Origin: Tetrahymena elliotti 4EA
Lineage: Eukaryota; Ciliophora; Oligohymenophorea; Hymenostomatida; Tetrahymenidae
Direction of reading: 5' to 3'
NCBI GenBank assembly: GCA_000231825.2
Contig: JH720303.1
Location: forward strand, 954,574 to 1,018,573
Length of the DNA stretch: 64,000 nucleotides
Of this stretch, positions 26,177-38,200 are shown in pieces (within the stretch, counting starts at the first letter, position 1; each line of letters begins with the position of its first letter). A program made the position numbers and the translations under genes. A model generated the notes under the pieces. That model saw only the letters and a program-made list of their open reading frames with translations, searched no databases and was not told the DNA's origin.

Positions 26177-26479
26177 ATGATTAATATTTTTCATGAAATA
26201 GTAAGTTAGTTAGTTTAATTAGTTAATCACTTTTCATGCCCTGCCCTAATAAATTATAAACTTAAGTAGCACTAATTCTCTTTGATCGTATCTGATCTAT
26301 AAAAAAATCAACTTTATAATAATAATCAACACTATTCTAAAATTAAAATAGAATTTCCTGATTAGAATTTGGTCAATTTAAACAATTTCTTTGAATAAAA
26401 AGATAAATAGAAGTTTAATCTCAGCTTTGAGCTTTTATAATTTAAAAAAATTAAATAAATAATATATAAATGTAGTTGA
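26177..26479 (+). CDS. Possible 100-aa ORF directly after, and in frame with, the preceding gene
   Basis: Begins MINIFHEIVSQLVQ 15 bases after the TGA of the 174-aa gene and in the same frame; ends at TGA 26477. The later half (KIKIEFPDQNLVNLNNFFEQ) looks like real protein. It may be a separate small gene, a C-terminal extension reached by an unseen splice, or readthrough. The 5' end also contains a TTAG-type simple repeat (about 26203-26225). Too short to settle. Confidence 0.3.
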
Positions 26480-26664
26480 GATATTTAGTTATTCGTTTGT
26501 AAATATTTCTTTTCTATTTTAATTTTAGCTTCTTCAAAATAAAAACTAGATTTTCTTAATATTCATTTTTTTATTAAATTTTTGTATTTTAATTGGATTG
26601 CTTTCTTGCTTTTTGTTTTTTTATAGACAAACTTTATAAAAAACTTTAAGCTTTGAAAAAAAAA

Positions 26665-27570
26665 ATGAAATAATCTAAAAAAAAATAAAGTGATATTGAT
26701 AATTTGCATAAACTCTTAGGATTCAAAGCTAAGCAAGATATTCCAAAAGATCTTTATAATGAGAAAATGAAAGATTTATTTAAACCACCTTAAGAATGCA
26801 ATGTTATGCCATATGATGAAGGTTAGGATTTTAGCGAATTCTTAAATATGGAAGAAGAAACTAATGAGGAAGGAACAGGAAGATTTAGGTTTCAAAAATC
26901 TGGGAGAAATAAAATAATGCTTTATTTTGTAGGTAAATAATCTGAAATAGAAAAAATAATAGACACTAATGTTATTCTTGAGGCCTTTAAGGCATTTTTT
27001 AGCTTAGATACTATTTATGTAGAATTTTTAGAGGATTTTACTTTTTTAAAAAGATTTAAAGGTAAAAGAATAAGTATTATTGATCAAAAAAAGCAATTAG
27101 AATTTCCTTTAAAATAAAGAGGAGGTAGAGTTGGAGTATTTTCTTTGTTTGATGTGTTAGTAGAGTATATATAAAAGAAATCCTACACAAATGTATTTTT
27201 TGTTAATGAGGATATCATAGAAGAAGATAACCCTGACTTTAACTTGGTAGGCAGAGCTTGTGGAGATAGAATATGTATAGTTTCATTAAAAAATATTTCA
27301 ACTTATGAAATTATTAGTACAAGTTTGCATGAATGTCTTCATAATTTTGGAATTGATCACTGCATATACTTTGACTGTCTTATGAATTCTATGTATTAGG
27401 AAGATTAGTTTTGGATGTAACTTTGCCCTGTAGATTTGCTTAAACTTTAGAGTGAACTGAAATTTGATATCAAAAAAAGATATGAAAATCTTTTAAATTT
27501 TTACCAAAACATTTTCAAAGAAGATAAACAGGCTGAATTCTTACAAAATATTATAAAATAAATAGAATGA
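26665..27570 (+). CDS. Archaemetzincin (AMZ-type zinc metalloprotease), 301 aa
   Basis: Intronless. The catalytic signature is complete at about residue 223: LHECLHNFGIDHC, i.e. HExxHxxGxxH plus C, followed by x4-C-x-M (CIYFDCLMNS). This Cys-containing extension defines archaemetzincins (AMZ1/AMZ2, PF07998). The preceding strands (RVGVFSLFDVL, NVFFVNEDII, RICIVSL) fit the family's core. In typical members a distal CxxC completes a structural zinc site; here it reads CPVD, so the last Cys is missing. The C-terminal helix (DIKKRYENLLNF) is conserved in kind. The N-terminal 70 residues are polar and probably flexible. Likely a cytosolic or nuclear aminopeptidase-like metalloprotease. Confidence 0.9.
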
Positions 27571-27887
27571 AAATAAATAAGGAAAATTAATTTAAAAGAA
27601 TATCAGGTCCTTAAGTTTAAATAACTTTTAGCAAATAAAATATTTTAATTCTGCTTTGAAAAGATAGTGTTGAAAAAAATTTTTTAAATAAATAAAAATA
27701 AAATTAATATGTTAAAATAAATAGTGTAAGCTGTATACATATTTTTCATTAATATAAGTAATATTTTTAATTAAATTTGGTAAATAAGTTGGTATTTATA
27801 TGTGGTAATTAATAATTATCAATATTACTAAAAAAAAATAAATAAGTAATTTTCTAAACTTTTTCTTATTCTTCAAAGTAGAAATAA
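27571..27887. other. Intergenic AT-rich spacer
   Basis: Tandem same-strand genes on both sides; nothing else recognised. Confidence 0.5.
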
Positions 27888-29959
27888 ATGCAAAGGGTAA
27901 AAGTTTCTCCAAACCTTTAAAGAATTGTACCTAATTGCTAAAAGTAAATCGAAAAAAAAAAGCAATAGCTTATTGATATTTATGAAAATATTTCACCTCT
28001 TGATCCTTAAGAGTAACAAAATAAATTAAACATTTCGAGGCCAGACTTTAATGATTGGGGAAGAAAATAAAAATAGAACTAATAAGAGAGTTACTTTACG
28101 TCTATGATTGTAGATAGACCTATAAAGGTTTCTGAAAAATTTGTAGAAAACTTAGAAAAAAGCTAAAAATTTAGAGATGAAAATGTCAGACAATCTTAAA
28201 TAGTTGTAAGACTTGACTAAAAGTAAAATCTGTTTAAGCCAAGAAGTATTTATTAAGAGCAAGCTTTGCAATATGTCGAAAAAATAAATAAGAGAGAAAG
28301 AATTGAAAGCGCTGATATAGAGAAGTAAAAGATGATTGAATTAGATAAAAAGAGATAGCAACAATTAGAAGAGTAGAAATTGAATAATTTACCAACTAAC
28401 ATAGGTAATTTCATATTTGATTTTTTGTTTTAATCATTTTTGTTGGTAAAATAGAGGATATTGAAAAAATGAGAGAAGAGATAGTTATAGTTTAATATAA
28501 GGGTGGTGTTTAGATTTAAGACAATCTTTAAAATTAAATTCAATAGATAGAAAATCTACACTAAAGATAAATCTCCTGTGCATTTGAATTTAATGTAAAA
28601 CGATTATGATATATTAAAAGAAATAAAAATCTGCTAATTTAATTGCACTTATTAAATTAGTTTAAAATTTTATAAATAAATATTTATTTTTAAAGAATCT
28701 TATTGTCAAATTATTAAATAGTAACTTGATCAATATGAGAAAAACAAAAATGTCTTTCAAGATGACTACCTATAATATATATCCTATAACCCAACATACG
28801 ATGATGACATACATCCTAAGAATAAAGTAAATCCTTTGCTAGACATGTCAAGTTTAAGCAGAGATTTGATGATTTAAGGTGCTAATGTAAAGAAGTTGAT
28901 GGTCTAAAATTGCATAGATATTCTCAATTTAGAAGATATTTTAATTAATAAAGATGAAATAAAAGTTCAAGATATAATTAATATAGTGAGTGAAAGGATC
29001 AATCAAAATTAACTTAAATATATTTTTTCTAACAAAGGCATCTTCGATTTAGCCAAACAAGTTTAGGCTGAAAATGATCAACAACAAACAAAGAAAAAAT
29101 TTTACAAAAATAAAGTGAAACGTGTGGGTGAATAAATAAGTTATGTCAATAATGTAAAATATTTGTGAATGAATTTTTAAATTTCTTAAAAAATTAATTT
29201 AAGGTTAAAGAGCTAAAGGAAATAGATGCTTTGTAAGAAATGAAACATTTTATTCATATATCTAATTACAGAGATTAGAGTACTGAAGCCAATCAATTTG
29301 ATATTATAGAAGAAACAAAAGAAGAAATAGATTGGGCACTTGAAGATTTTTACTTTATCAAATAAGCAAAAAAAAACATTGAATAATTCCCAAACTTTTT
29401 TGAAGGCGTGTAAGAATTACAGAGTAAAATTTTTTTAAACATTTAACAAAAAAGATTTTAAATATTTTCTCAAAATATTTAATAAATTTGTAATGTATAA
29501 ATTTTTGCGACTTAAATAGAGGCAATATCCAAAAGATTTGAAGACAGCTTAATTGATTTACTAAGAATATTTTTAGGAGTGTCTAAACATGATTACTATG
29601 AAACTAAAACAGTCAAATATGAAGATCTAATAATCCAATTAAAAAAAGTTATTAAAAATCCAGAAGCTCTAGCTGATTAAAAGATCTAAGGCCATTAAAA
29701 AGTTAAAATCTTATATATTTTCTTAAAAGATTTTCTTCCTATTGTTTAGAAAGAAGAATAAGTAATAGAACAGATTAAACAACTTCACAATCAAATTACT
29801 TAATAACAATATGAAGAAAAGAAAGAAATGAGTAAACCCTCTTACATTAAAGATTATGAGTAAAGCACACTTAAGCTAAGAAGATTAAACTAACAAAAAA
29901 TTTTTAAAACTATAAATAAAATGCAAGATAAAAGCTTAAAAAACTTTTAGTTTAAATGA
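27888..29959 (+). CDS. Hypothetical coiled-coil-like protein, 614 aa, four exons
   Basis: Exons 27888-28404, 28455-28594, 28722-29153 and 29204-29959 join in phase. The protein is rich in Lys, Glu and Gln, with long helical stretches likely to form coiled coils (around 150-200: KRERIESADIEKQKMIEL; and near 520-580: QQYEEKKEMSK). There is no signal peptide or transmembrane segment, and no catalytic motif. An early short motif, RPDFNDWGRK, is the most distinctive piece. A cytoskeletal, ciliary or basal-body role would fit the composition but is only a guess. Intron 2 (28595-28720) could alternatively end at 28695. Confidence 0.68.
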
Positions 29960-30421
29960 ATTTCTAATTGACAAAGACAAATAAGTGGAATGTGTGATGT
30001 TTATATTATTTTAAAAAAACTTGATTCCATTTTTGCTAAATAATTTGAAAAAAATCTAAAATAAATGATTTGTGTTGATTTCTTTTTATTTGCTATTTTT
30101 CTTAATGAGGTATTATTATTTTCACTATGTTAACTTTGATAAGAATTGAATATATATTTTATAAAAAATAAACAGATTTTTTAGTTAAATTTGATGATAA
30201 AAATCATTTTATGCAAAACTAAACAAGATTGTTCTATTTAATATTTTATTACAAATAGAGTAAAAAAACTGTTAATTACATCTACATATTATTTAATTAC
30301 AAGGATACAGTTTAAATTAATTATCATAATTTTCAATAAATTTAATTTATATCTTAAATATTTTTGTTCGAAATTTATTATTAATCTTAATATTTTTTTT
30401 TTTAAGATTCTCAATACAAAT
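29960..30421. other. Convergent intergenic region
   Basis: AT-rich, 460 bp, between two 3' ends; no feature seen. Confidence 0.5.
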
Positions 30422-30820
30422 TCAGATTTTTTTTAAGAGCTCTATATTTTTTTCAAAGCATTTATAAACCTTTTCAAAAATATCTATGTTTTTACTGACA
30501 GAGCAATAGTTTTCACAAGAATCATAAAAAAAGTATAATTCTCTATCATCGTAGTTTTCTTAGTACGATTTTAAATAAAAGTGTTCCAAGCAATCTCGAT
30601 GCTCTAACATACAGTTAAGTACGCTTTGATAATAATTAAAACAATCAGATTTTTCAATTATAACATCACTAAAAGTTATAGATGTGCATTTTAAAACCTC
30701 TAATTTAGGGAGACATTAGTTTTTGACAAGGAGGAAATTCTTGAGAAAGTAGTTTCCAATGATAAAATTTTACATAAGAAAAAATAATAATATCTAAAAG
30801 GTGAGCTTAAGTTTTATCAT
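30422..30820 (-). CDS. Small Cys-rich secreted protein, 132 aa
   Basis: Intronless. Begins with MIKLKLTFQILLFFLM, a basic-then-hydrophobic signal sequence. The mature part has about eight Cys in a spread pattern (C...C...DC...NC...DCLEH...SCENYC...KC), typical of a disulphide-bonded extracellular domain. Acidic and aromatic residues are frequent between them (ENYDDRELYFFYDSC). No known family is recognised; in ciliates such proteins can be surface or mucocyst cargo, but no evidence here decides that. Confidence 0.65.
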
Positions 30821-31223
30821 GGTTTGATCAAATTTTAGTTAGCTTAAAAGGTTTTCTTTTGATATTGAGAATTTGTGAATTTACTTTTTTGATTGAATTC
30901 GTAATTTGAGTAACAAATTTGATAATAAGAAATAGATTACAAGAATTTTAATAATTAAAAACTCAAAATATAGTAAGTTCAAAGGACGGATGATAGAATA
31001 AATATATATAAATGGAAGGGATCATATTTAAATTATTACTAAATATGAGAGTGGTATTAAAATAAACAGTATGATTGATTTAGAGGAATAGAATATAAAT
31101 ATATGGCTCTAATTTATTTATATTTAATACATAATTACTTAAAAGAGCAGAATAAATTAACTATTAGATTCTAAATCAAAAAAAAATACTTAATTAATTT
31201 TATTTGATTTTCTATTTTCGTAA
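30821..31223. other. Intergenic AT-rich stretch
   Basis: Lies between two same-strand genes; contains the promoter of the Cys-rich protein. No motif identified. Confidence 0.45.
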
Positions 31224-32590
31224 TCATTACTCTCCAATTGGAGTACCGTAATTGTAGCGTATATTTTAAATTAATAAATCGAAAACTTATTCATATCTAA
31301 AGTTTCCACGGCCTAAGCCAACTAAATCACAGTGATCAGCTTCAAAATTTAAAAGATGAGTACCCCATTAAACTTCATCAAAGCAGAAAACACCATCATT
31401 ATCAATGGGAGCTCCCGAGGTTCCATTAAATTCACTAAATAAAGCTCCATTAGTAGATTTTAAAGAATCTGCACATGAGGCTGCCATTTTTTCACCTCCT
31501 ACAGTGAAGTACTAATTTTTTATTTGACAATTAAAATTTTAGAATATATATCAATCTTTTTTTTGCTAAAGTATAAAGTAGAATTAAATTAATTTTACTT
31601 AAACTTTAGGGTTATTTAAAACAAATGTGTTGAAATCTCTAATATTTTTGGGACGATATTCTTAGAAAGAAGCAATATCCAAGCCTACTAATCTAGATAA
31701 AGCTTACAAATGTTGGTCAAAAATGAGTTTTCTTTCATAAGCAGTAATAATCTTAGCTCCCCTTTTTTTATCAAGTTAAAAATTTAATACAATTTAAAGA
31801 TATTTATTTCTTTATTGAATACAGCTTTTTTTTAAGTAAATTTGTTTTTTGATTTCCTAAATGAAATTAGCTTTTAAGATAAAAAATTGCATCTTTAAAA
31901 ACATTTTAATAAATGTTATTTTATCAGAAATATATAGTTTATCATTATCTTTATCCTTTTTTGCTTAATTTTAAATGATTGCTATTAATGTTCTTAATAT
32001 CCATTTAATTGTTATTACTTGTGAGGAGAAGCAATAGTAGAAAGAGAAGAAACGAATTAACTTCCTTAGAATTCAGAAATCAAGTATCTCATATCAACAC
32101 CAGAAGTACTGTAAGAAATGATATGAGCTTTATCAGCTTTTAATTTGCTTAAGATCTAATTGGTTTTAAAATTTAAAAATAAATAAAATTCTTCATTCCA
32201 ATTTTGCAATAATTTTAATAGTGAAGATGTTCTGCATAATGAATTAGCTTCGGTTTAGATAAATACAAAGACAAATTAAACTTTATTATTCAAATCGCTT
32301 TGATTTGTTAACCAAAATCAATTTATTATATATTATAATCTATTTCTTTAAAATTATTTTATGAGAATTTCTACTTCAGGTATTTTTTAAGAAGCTTGCT
32401 TGGCTCTGCTTTCGATAGAATCTTCAGGGTAACTAATGATAGGAAGAACAATTGTCTTCATGTTAGTTTATTTGCTTAAATGGTTTTCAATATGCTCGAA
32501 GTGCTTTTAGCCAAAGTTTTTATATACGTTAAGCATAACATTGTAAGTGAAAATGATGGGTTGATCTATTCTCTTAACTACTTTCTTCAT
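31224..32590 (-). CDS. Alpha/beta-hydrolase, triacylglycerol-lipase-like, 265 aa, with altered oxyanion and nucleophile motifs
   Basis: Exons 32590-32375, 32155-32019, 31761-31605 and 31511-31224 join in phase. The order of motifs follows bacterial-type lipases: SIESRAKQ helix, nucleophile elbow HIISYSTSGVDMRYL (Ser88), SSLSTIASPHKGA, then NDGVF (Asp209) and EADHCDLVG (His230). The triad residues are all present. However, the normal GHSxGG elbow reads SYSTSG, and the usual oxyanion HG near the N-terminus reads PIIFTYN. The protein has no clear signal peptide, unlike secreted lipases, though an upstream exon cannot be excluded. Either a lipase with unusual geometry or an inactive paralogue. 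Confidence 0.8.
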
Positions 32591-33106
32591 TTCTACTTTA
32601 AATATCTAATATTATATTTCTACTCTAAATCTTTCTTTATTTTTCTTAATATCTTTTACAAAAGAATCAATGCGATTATTTTAATTAATTAAGTGTTTGT
32701 TTCTTGAGTTCGATTATTTATAATTTCTTTCTCTCTTATTAGTACTTGTTGTTTCATCCTTTAATTAAATGATTATTCAATGATCTCTGCTTTATTTTTA
32801 TATTTTCTTTTTATTTCCATCACCTCAATTAAAATTTAAAAAAAAGAAAGATTTAGAAAGATGAAAAATTTTACACTAACTAATTCCATTACTAATATGT
32901 CATCAAACTTTCCAACAAAAATTAAAATGTTTTTAAATAAAATTTAATTTATTCATAGATAAAAAGTGTTTTCATATTTAAAAATAAGAAACAACTAAAA
33001 ATTTCAAAACCTTAATATTAAATGTATTTAAAATTGATTAATGTTTTTTTATCTTTGCGAAAAAATACAAATCTTTATATATATTTTTTTAAAGAAGCCT
33101 ATTTTT
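32591..33106. other. Intergenic region with a possible extra 5' exon
   Basis: A minus-strand open frame, MKQQVLIREKEIINN..., lies at about 32580-32752 but does not join in phase to the lipase exon. Otherwise AT-rich without features. Confidence 0.35.
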
Positions 33107-34114
33107 TCATTTATCTGATGCAAAAAAAGAATTTAAAATGTTAGACATTGATCTTTAGTATAAATGCTTTTGTTAAGTGTAAGCATTAGTTATGAGTAGT
33201 TAATAAAATAGTTTCAATTCACTTTACTAGGAAAGTATCCATTTTAATTTTGGTTCAGGTAAAACTGTTTTAGAATTGAAATACCCAGAATTAACTAATG
33301 ACCAGTATGAGATGACTTGTTATTCTATATTCATTTACTTTAAAACTCTTAAAAAATTTCCTTTTAATTGATAAAATAGGGCTTCTGTTCCTTAGTAATG
33401 AGTAGAGTATATATAAAGAATAGATGCTAAGTCAGCAGGTTCAAAATCTTTAAGCTACTACTCTACTATAGAAAACTCAATTTTTTCAATTAATTCTATA
33501 AAAATGTCTTATTGAAGATACCCCTTTTTGTATAATTTTTCTATATTCTATAAAAGCTAAGAGAGTTACTCTTCTTTCATCTTCATTACAAATTAAGTTC
33601 TGGCAATAGCAAATTCAAAGATACGAAAGAACTTTCTTTTATCATCAATAGGAGATTCAGTGATAAAATTTAATATAACAAGCAACGATTCTTTACTGAA
33701 ATTGTTAAGATATTTCAATATAATATCCTTCAGCATATTAATTATCTCGTTTCTTTCTGTTTAAGAATCACTCTAATTAGTAACAGTTTTTTCCATGTCT
33801 ATTAGTCTTTACAGAAAATTTATTACATAAAACTCCATCAAATCATCTATATTTTCTTTTTATTTGATCACCATATTTTAATAATCTTTAACAAACAATT
33901 AAAGTTGTTCAAATTAGTTTAAACTTAATATAGTTTATTCCACATCTACAAGTTCTTGCTATCTTTGAAAAAGAGGGTCTTTAATTTGCTCTATCATTAT
34001 ATTGGCATATTTTTATCTGCTGTACACATGGTTTTATATGCAAAACATTTTTTGATTCTTAAAGCTCAGAAAGCGAAAAGATCTAAATATCGTTTGGTAT
34101 TTCTTTAACAACAT
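33107..34114 (-). CDS. Probable mitochondrial helical-repeat-like protein, 335 aa
   Basis: Intronless frame from ATG 34112-34114 to TGA 33107. The first 40 residues are basic with no acidic residue (MLLKKYQTIFRSFRFLSFKN), as in a mitochondrial targeting peptide. The rest is a string of Leu-rich helices (LLVILNFITESP, PADLASILYIYSTHYQG) that resembles the octotricopeptide/FASTK-like helical repeats found in organellar RNA-binding proteins. No RAP domain is visible. The role in mitochondrial RNA metabolism is inference from composition and layout only. Confidence 0.62.
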
Positions 34115-35260
34115 GCAAATATTTATAGCAACTTTTGAGTTATTTTAAGTTTTTTTATTTTTAAAATCGTTTTATTCTTTTACGAATAATCAATAAATTT
34201 GACGCTGCAGTTATTCCAATTTGTAATTGAAACAGGTATTCCTAATATTTTTAAGATAAAAATATATAATCTTAATTATTAAAGAATAAATATATTTTAT
34301 CAGAAACAAATATTTAAATAATTAAAACCCAAAATTGGCATTTTAATCGCTACTGTAGTATTCTTGTTTTTATAGGATATTATCATTCTTTTCTTGAAAT
34401 TTTTGAAAGTTAAATCTACTTTTACAAATAAAATAGATTGATTATTAAATTAATAGGAATACTATGTTGTTAACTGTTGGATAATAAAAATAAATTTTTA
34501 TTATTTTCTATCTATAATTTTGAATAAAATTTGAATATATCTTTTTCATGATTTCAGAAATTCGGACAGACAAGCAGACAGTAAAAGACAGATACACTAA
34601 CAAAATTAAAAAATTAACGAAGCAAATTTATGAAAATTAAATAGAAAAACTTCAAAAAAAATAATGAAAATTTAATTTAAAATAGTAATATATCTGTATG
34701 TATTTGTATCTACTATTAAAAGTTTTTCTAATTTTAAACTAAAATTTTATGATTGTGATTTAGGTTTTTTTGAAGAGGATTATTATTAGCATGAACTAAA
34801 GAAATTGTTAGATTGATGAAGATGTGGAAGTAATTTATCTTTAAAAAACAATGAACTTCAAACAACAACACATAGAATTCATGCATTAAAGTGATTGTCT
34901 AAAGTAGTTAATTGCAAATAAAAAAAAGTAAAAAAAGTAATTTAAATCTGCATAGACAATAATAATTAAAAATTTACAAAAAAAAACCCTAATTTATATA
35001 AATAACAGCTGAATAATTCATATTAATTCTGAAAGAATTATTGATAGGGGATACATTATAAATAAACACGTTCAAAATACTTTCATATTAGCTTTTTAAA
35101 CAAGTGAATCTAGTTTTACTTCACAACTAGTCAATTTCAAATATATAAAGCTTTAGGATAAACAGCTTAAAAAGGGATATATAATAAGCAATCATCACTT
35201 TTTCAAATCACATATTGATAAGCCAATCAAAGCAAATAGAAATTCTTAAGATTTAAAAAT
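34115..35260. other. Divergent intergenic region with one weak ORF
   Basis: Over 1.1 kb, AT-rich. Near 34560-34610 there is an imperfect agacagacaagcagacagta-type purine-rich run. A frame upstream of 35261 (about 35040-35260) is open in another phase and might be an exon, but I could not join it. Confidence 0.4.
34791..35012 (+). CDS. Possible small ORF, 73 aa
   Basis: MNQRNCQIDEDVEVIYLQK... to TGA 35010. Gln/Lys-rich. Short, isolated, no domain; possibly an exon or chance. Confidence 0.2.
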
Positions 35261-38200
35261 ATGTCTTAATAGTAATATTCTTTTAAAAGCAATAACGGGA
35301 GTGGGTTAGGATCTTCTTCTAATTTAGGGAATGCGAGTAGTAGAGATAATCTAAAAAATTTGATGAAAAAATAGTAGATGAATACCAACTACTGTGATAA
35401 TTAGTATATTTCAGAAACTATGAACCGCACTGGTTTGAATAGTAGTAATAATCCTCAATCACCTTAAAATAACAGTAGCTATTAAAATCTCTACAATAGT
35501 GGAGGATAAAACTATTAAGCTTTAAAGAATCCAGGAAATATAAACTAACAATAAACATCTAATATAAACAAAATGATAGAAGCATATCAAAAGAATCGTC
35601 CTGTTACATCTTAATAGTTGCAGTAGTCCTATTAGCAATAATAACCTCTACATCATTAAAACACTTATTCATCTCCTTTGAGAAACAATTATAATAATAC
35701 AAGCCTCAATTAAAATTTGAATTCTCCTACTTAGAGGGCAGTTACTACTTAAGGTAAATTTTAAAAAATAAGTGGCTTTAATTTAAAATAAATAGAAAAT
35801 CATATTCATTGACTAATTACCATTTAAATATTAACATTTAAGTTTGATTAATTTGTTATTTTATGCAAATTTAAAGTTAACTTAAAAAAACTTTATTAAT
35901 TTTTAAATAGATTCACGTCGTGAAAGTAATAATTACTCAAATTAGATTAATATCGATTAGATGGAAAGAAAAAGCAGTCTTGGAAGAAATAAAATTGAGT
36001 CATCATTAGACAATTTAAACTCCAGTTTTGGAAAAATAGCCAATAGTAATAACTATCCTACCTAGCAGAAAAATCCTGTAACAAGCACAAATAAAGTTTA
36101 ACAAATGCTTAAAGATCTGATGGGAAATACATCATCTTAAGAAAAAACTTCTTAATATTAATTGTAAAGTAACTATTCTAAATCAAATCTTAACAAAACA
36201 GATTAAGTAAATTTTATTTTTTTCTCTTCTCACATGATAATTAAAATTTAATAAGAAATTTAGCATTTATTTCAGAAAAACATTTTTTGCAAAATCTTGT
36301 AAAAAAATAAATAAAACAAGAAATGAATTTTTTGTTTGAAATTAAATATTTACAATTATTTTAATTTAACCTTTTAAATATTTTAAATAGGTAAATAATC
36401 AGAATTCGAGTATGAATTACAATCAAAATTAAGCCAATTTGTAAAATAGAAATGAAGTTAGCCATTTAAGAAGTAGAGAAAACAGTAATGACAGAAATAA
36501 ATACAATAACAATAACATATCAAATAATAATATTGCTTAAAATAACTTATATAATAATTTTACTGCAAGTTCAAATTAATTAATAAATAGATAGTAGTAA
36601 AATTAAAATAATTACTAAAGTTCAATAGCCAGGTAAACTAGTCCAAGCTAAAATAATTAAAATATCTCTATTAATTAAATTAACAGCTCATTCAATTAAG
36701 GATAAGGTTATAAAAATACTGCCTCCATAGAAGGTTCAAATTTTAGTTCGAATAATAATATCAATGATTCATATTCCCAAAAATTGTTAAAATCAAGTAG
36801 CTCTTCTAAAAACTTGTAAATGACAGATTTAGACTCGAAAAGTATAAATAAATCATCATAAAATCTGCTCAATAAATCAAAAGCATAACTAGCTTAACAA
36901 CAAAATAATTAATAAACTTTAAATAGAAATGGATCTAATTCAAAGCTAAGATTATAAGATGATGTTATTGAGCAAGCATATAAAAGTAACCGTTCTACAA
37001 CTCCTAAATATACAAGTTAAAATTCACTTTTAAATAAAAATTAAACTAACAATTAAGCTTAATAAAGAAATAAAACTCCAATCAATTCTAATGGAAGTAA
37101 CTAAACTACTTAAAAACCATAGAATGACAATTCATATCTATAAATTGTTGGTACATCTACATCGAAATAGCCTCTTACTAACAATAACAATTCATCTTTT
37201 TCGAACATTAACAGCACTTCATTCAATTAAACTAATACAGCTTCATCTACCAATCTCAAGCAAGCCGCTTAATAAAATGAATTATTAAATGATTTATAAA
37301 AAAGAAGACTCACACCTACTCCTATGAATTAAAATTTAGAATTATTTGAAAGACATCAATCTCTTTAAAATATTATTTAAATGCAAGAATAGCAGTAATA
37401 TTTGAATTAACAAGCACAAAATAAATCTCCTTTGAGAACAAACAACTATATTTCTTAGTAATCATTAACTAGTAATATACAATAAAATAGTGCTAAAGAG
37501 AATATTTCCTCAATTTCCAATAATCACTAAGGTAAAAATTTGGTATCTCTATCTAATGGTAATACCAACAATTATTAAAACTTAGCTTAAAGAGAAACTT
37601 CAAAATCACCAAATCATTCTTCTAACCACTATAGTTAGCATTACAATCAGTAATAAATCCCACAAAGTTAAATCTAAAACTCTAAGTAACCCTAATAAGC
37701 ATAGCAGTTCACTTAATCACTTAGAGGTACAAGCTAAGATACAAAAAATAATAACTTGTAATAAATGCAGGTGCAATAAAAATAAAGTAATTTATCAAAA
37801 ACAAAATAAGTAAATAATCCTACAAATAATAATGGAAATATTTCAGGAGGAATTAGTTAATCATCTACATCTTCAGCTTCATCTTAATAAAAATCTACTG
37901 AATTAAATAAATCTTCTAATTCTTTATTAAATTAAAAATCTTAGAATCAGTAATAACTTTTACAATAACAACAATAGTCTTAGAAGACTATCTAAAATTA
38001 ACAATAGATCATATAATAGTAGTAATAGGGATCTTCATCAAACTCACCATTTTTTGGAAATTAATAATAAAACAATGACCATTAACTAAAGAAAATAAAT
38101 GCTTAGAATTAAAATGACTTGCTAAAAGCTATTTAGGAATAAATAAAGCTAAAAAATGACAAGAAGCATGGCTAAAATGGTTAACCAAAAAAATAAAGAA

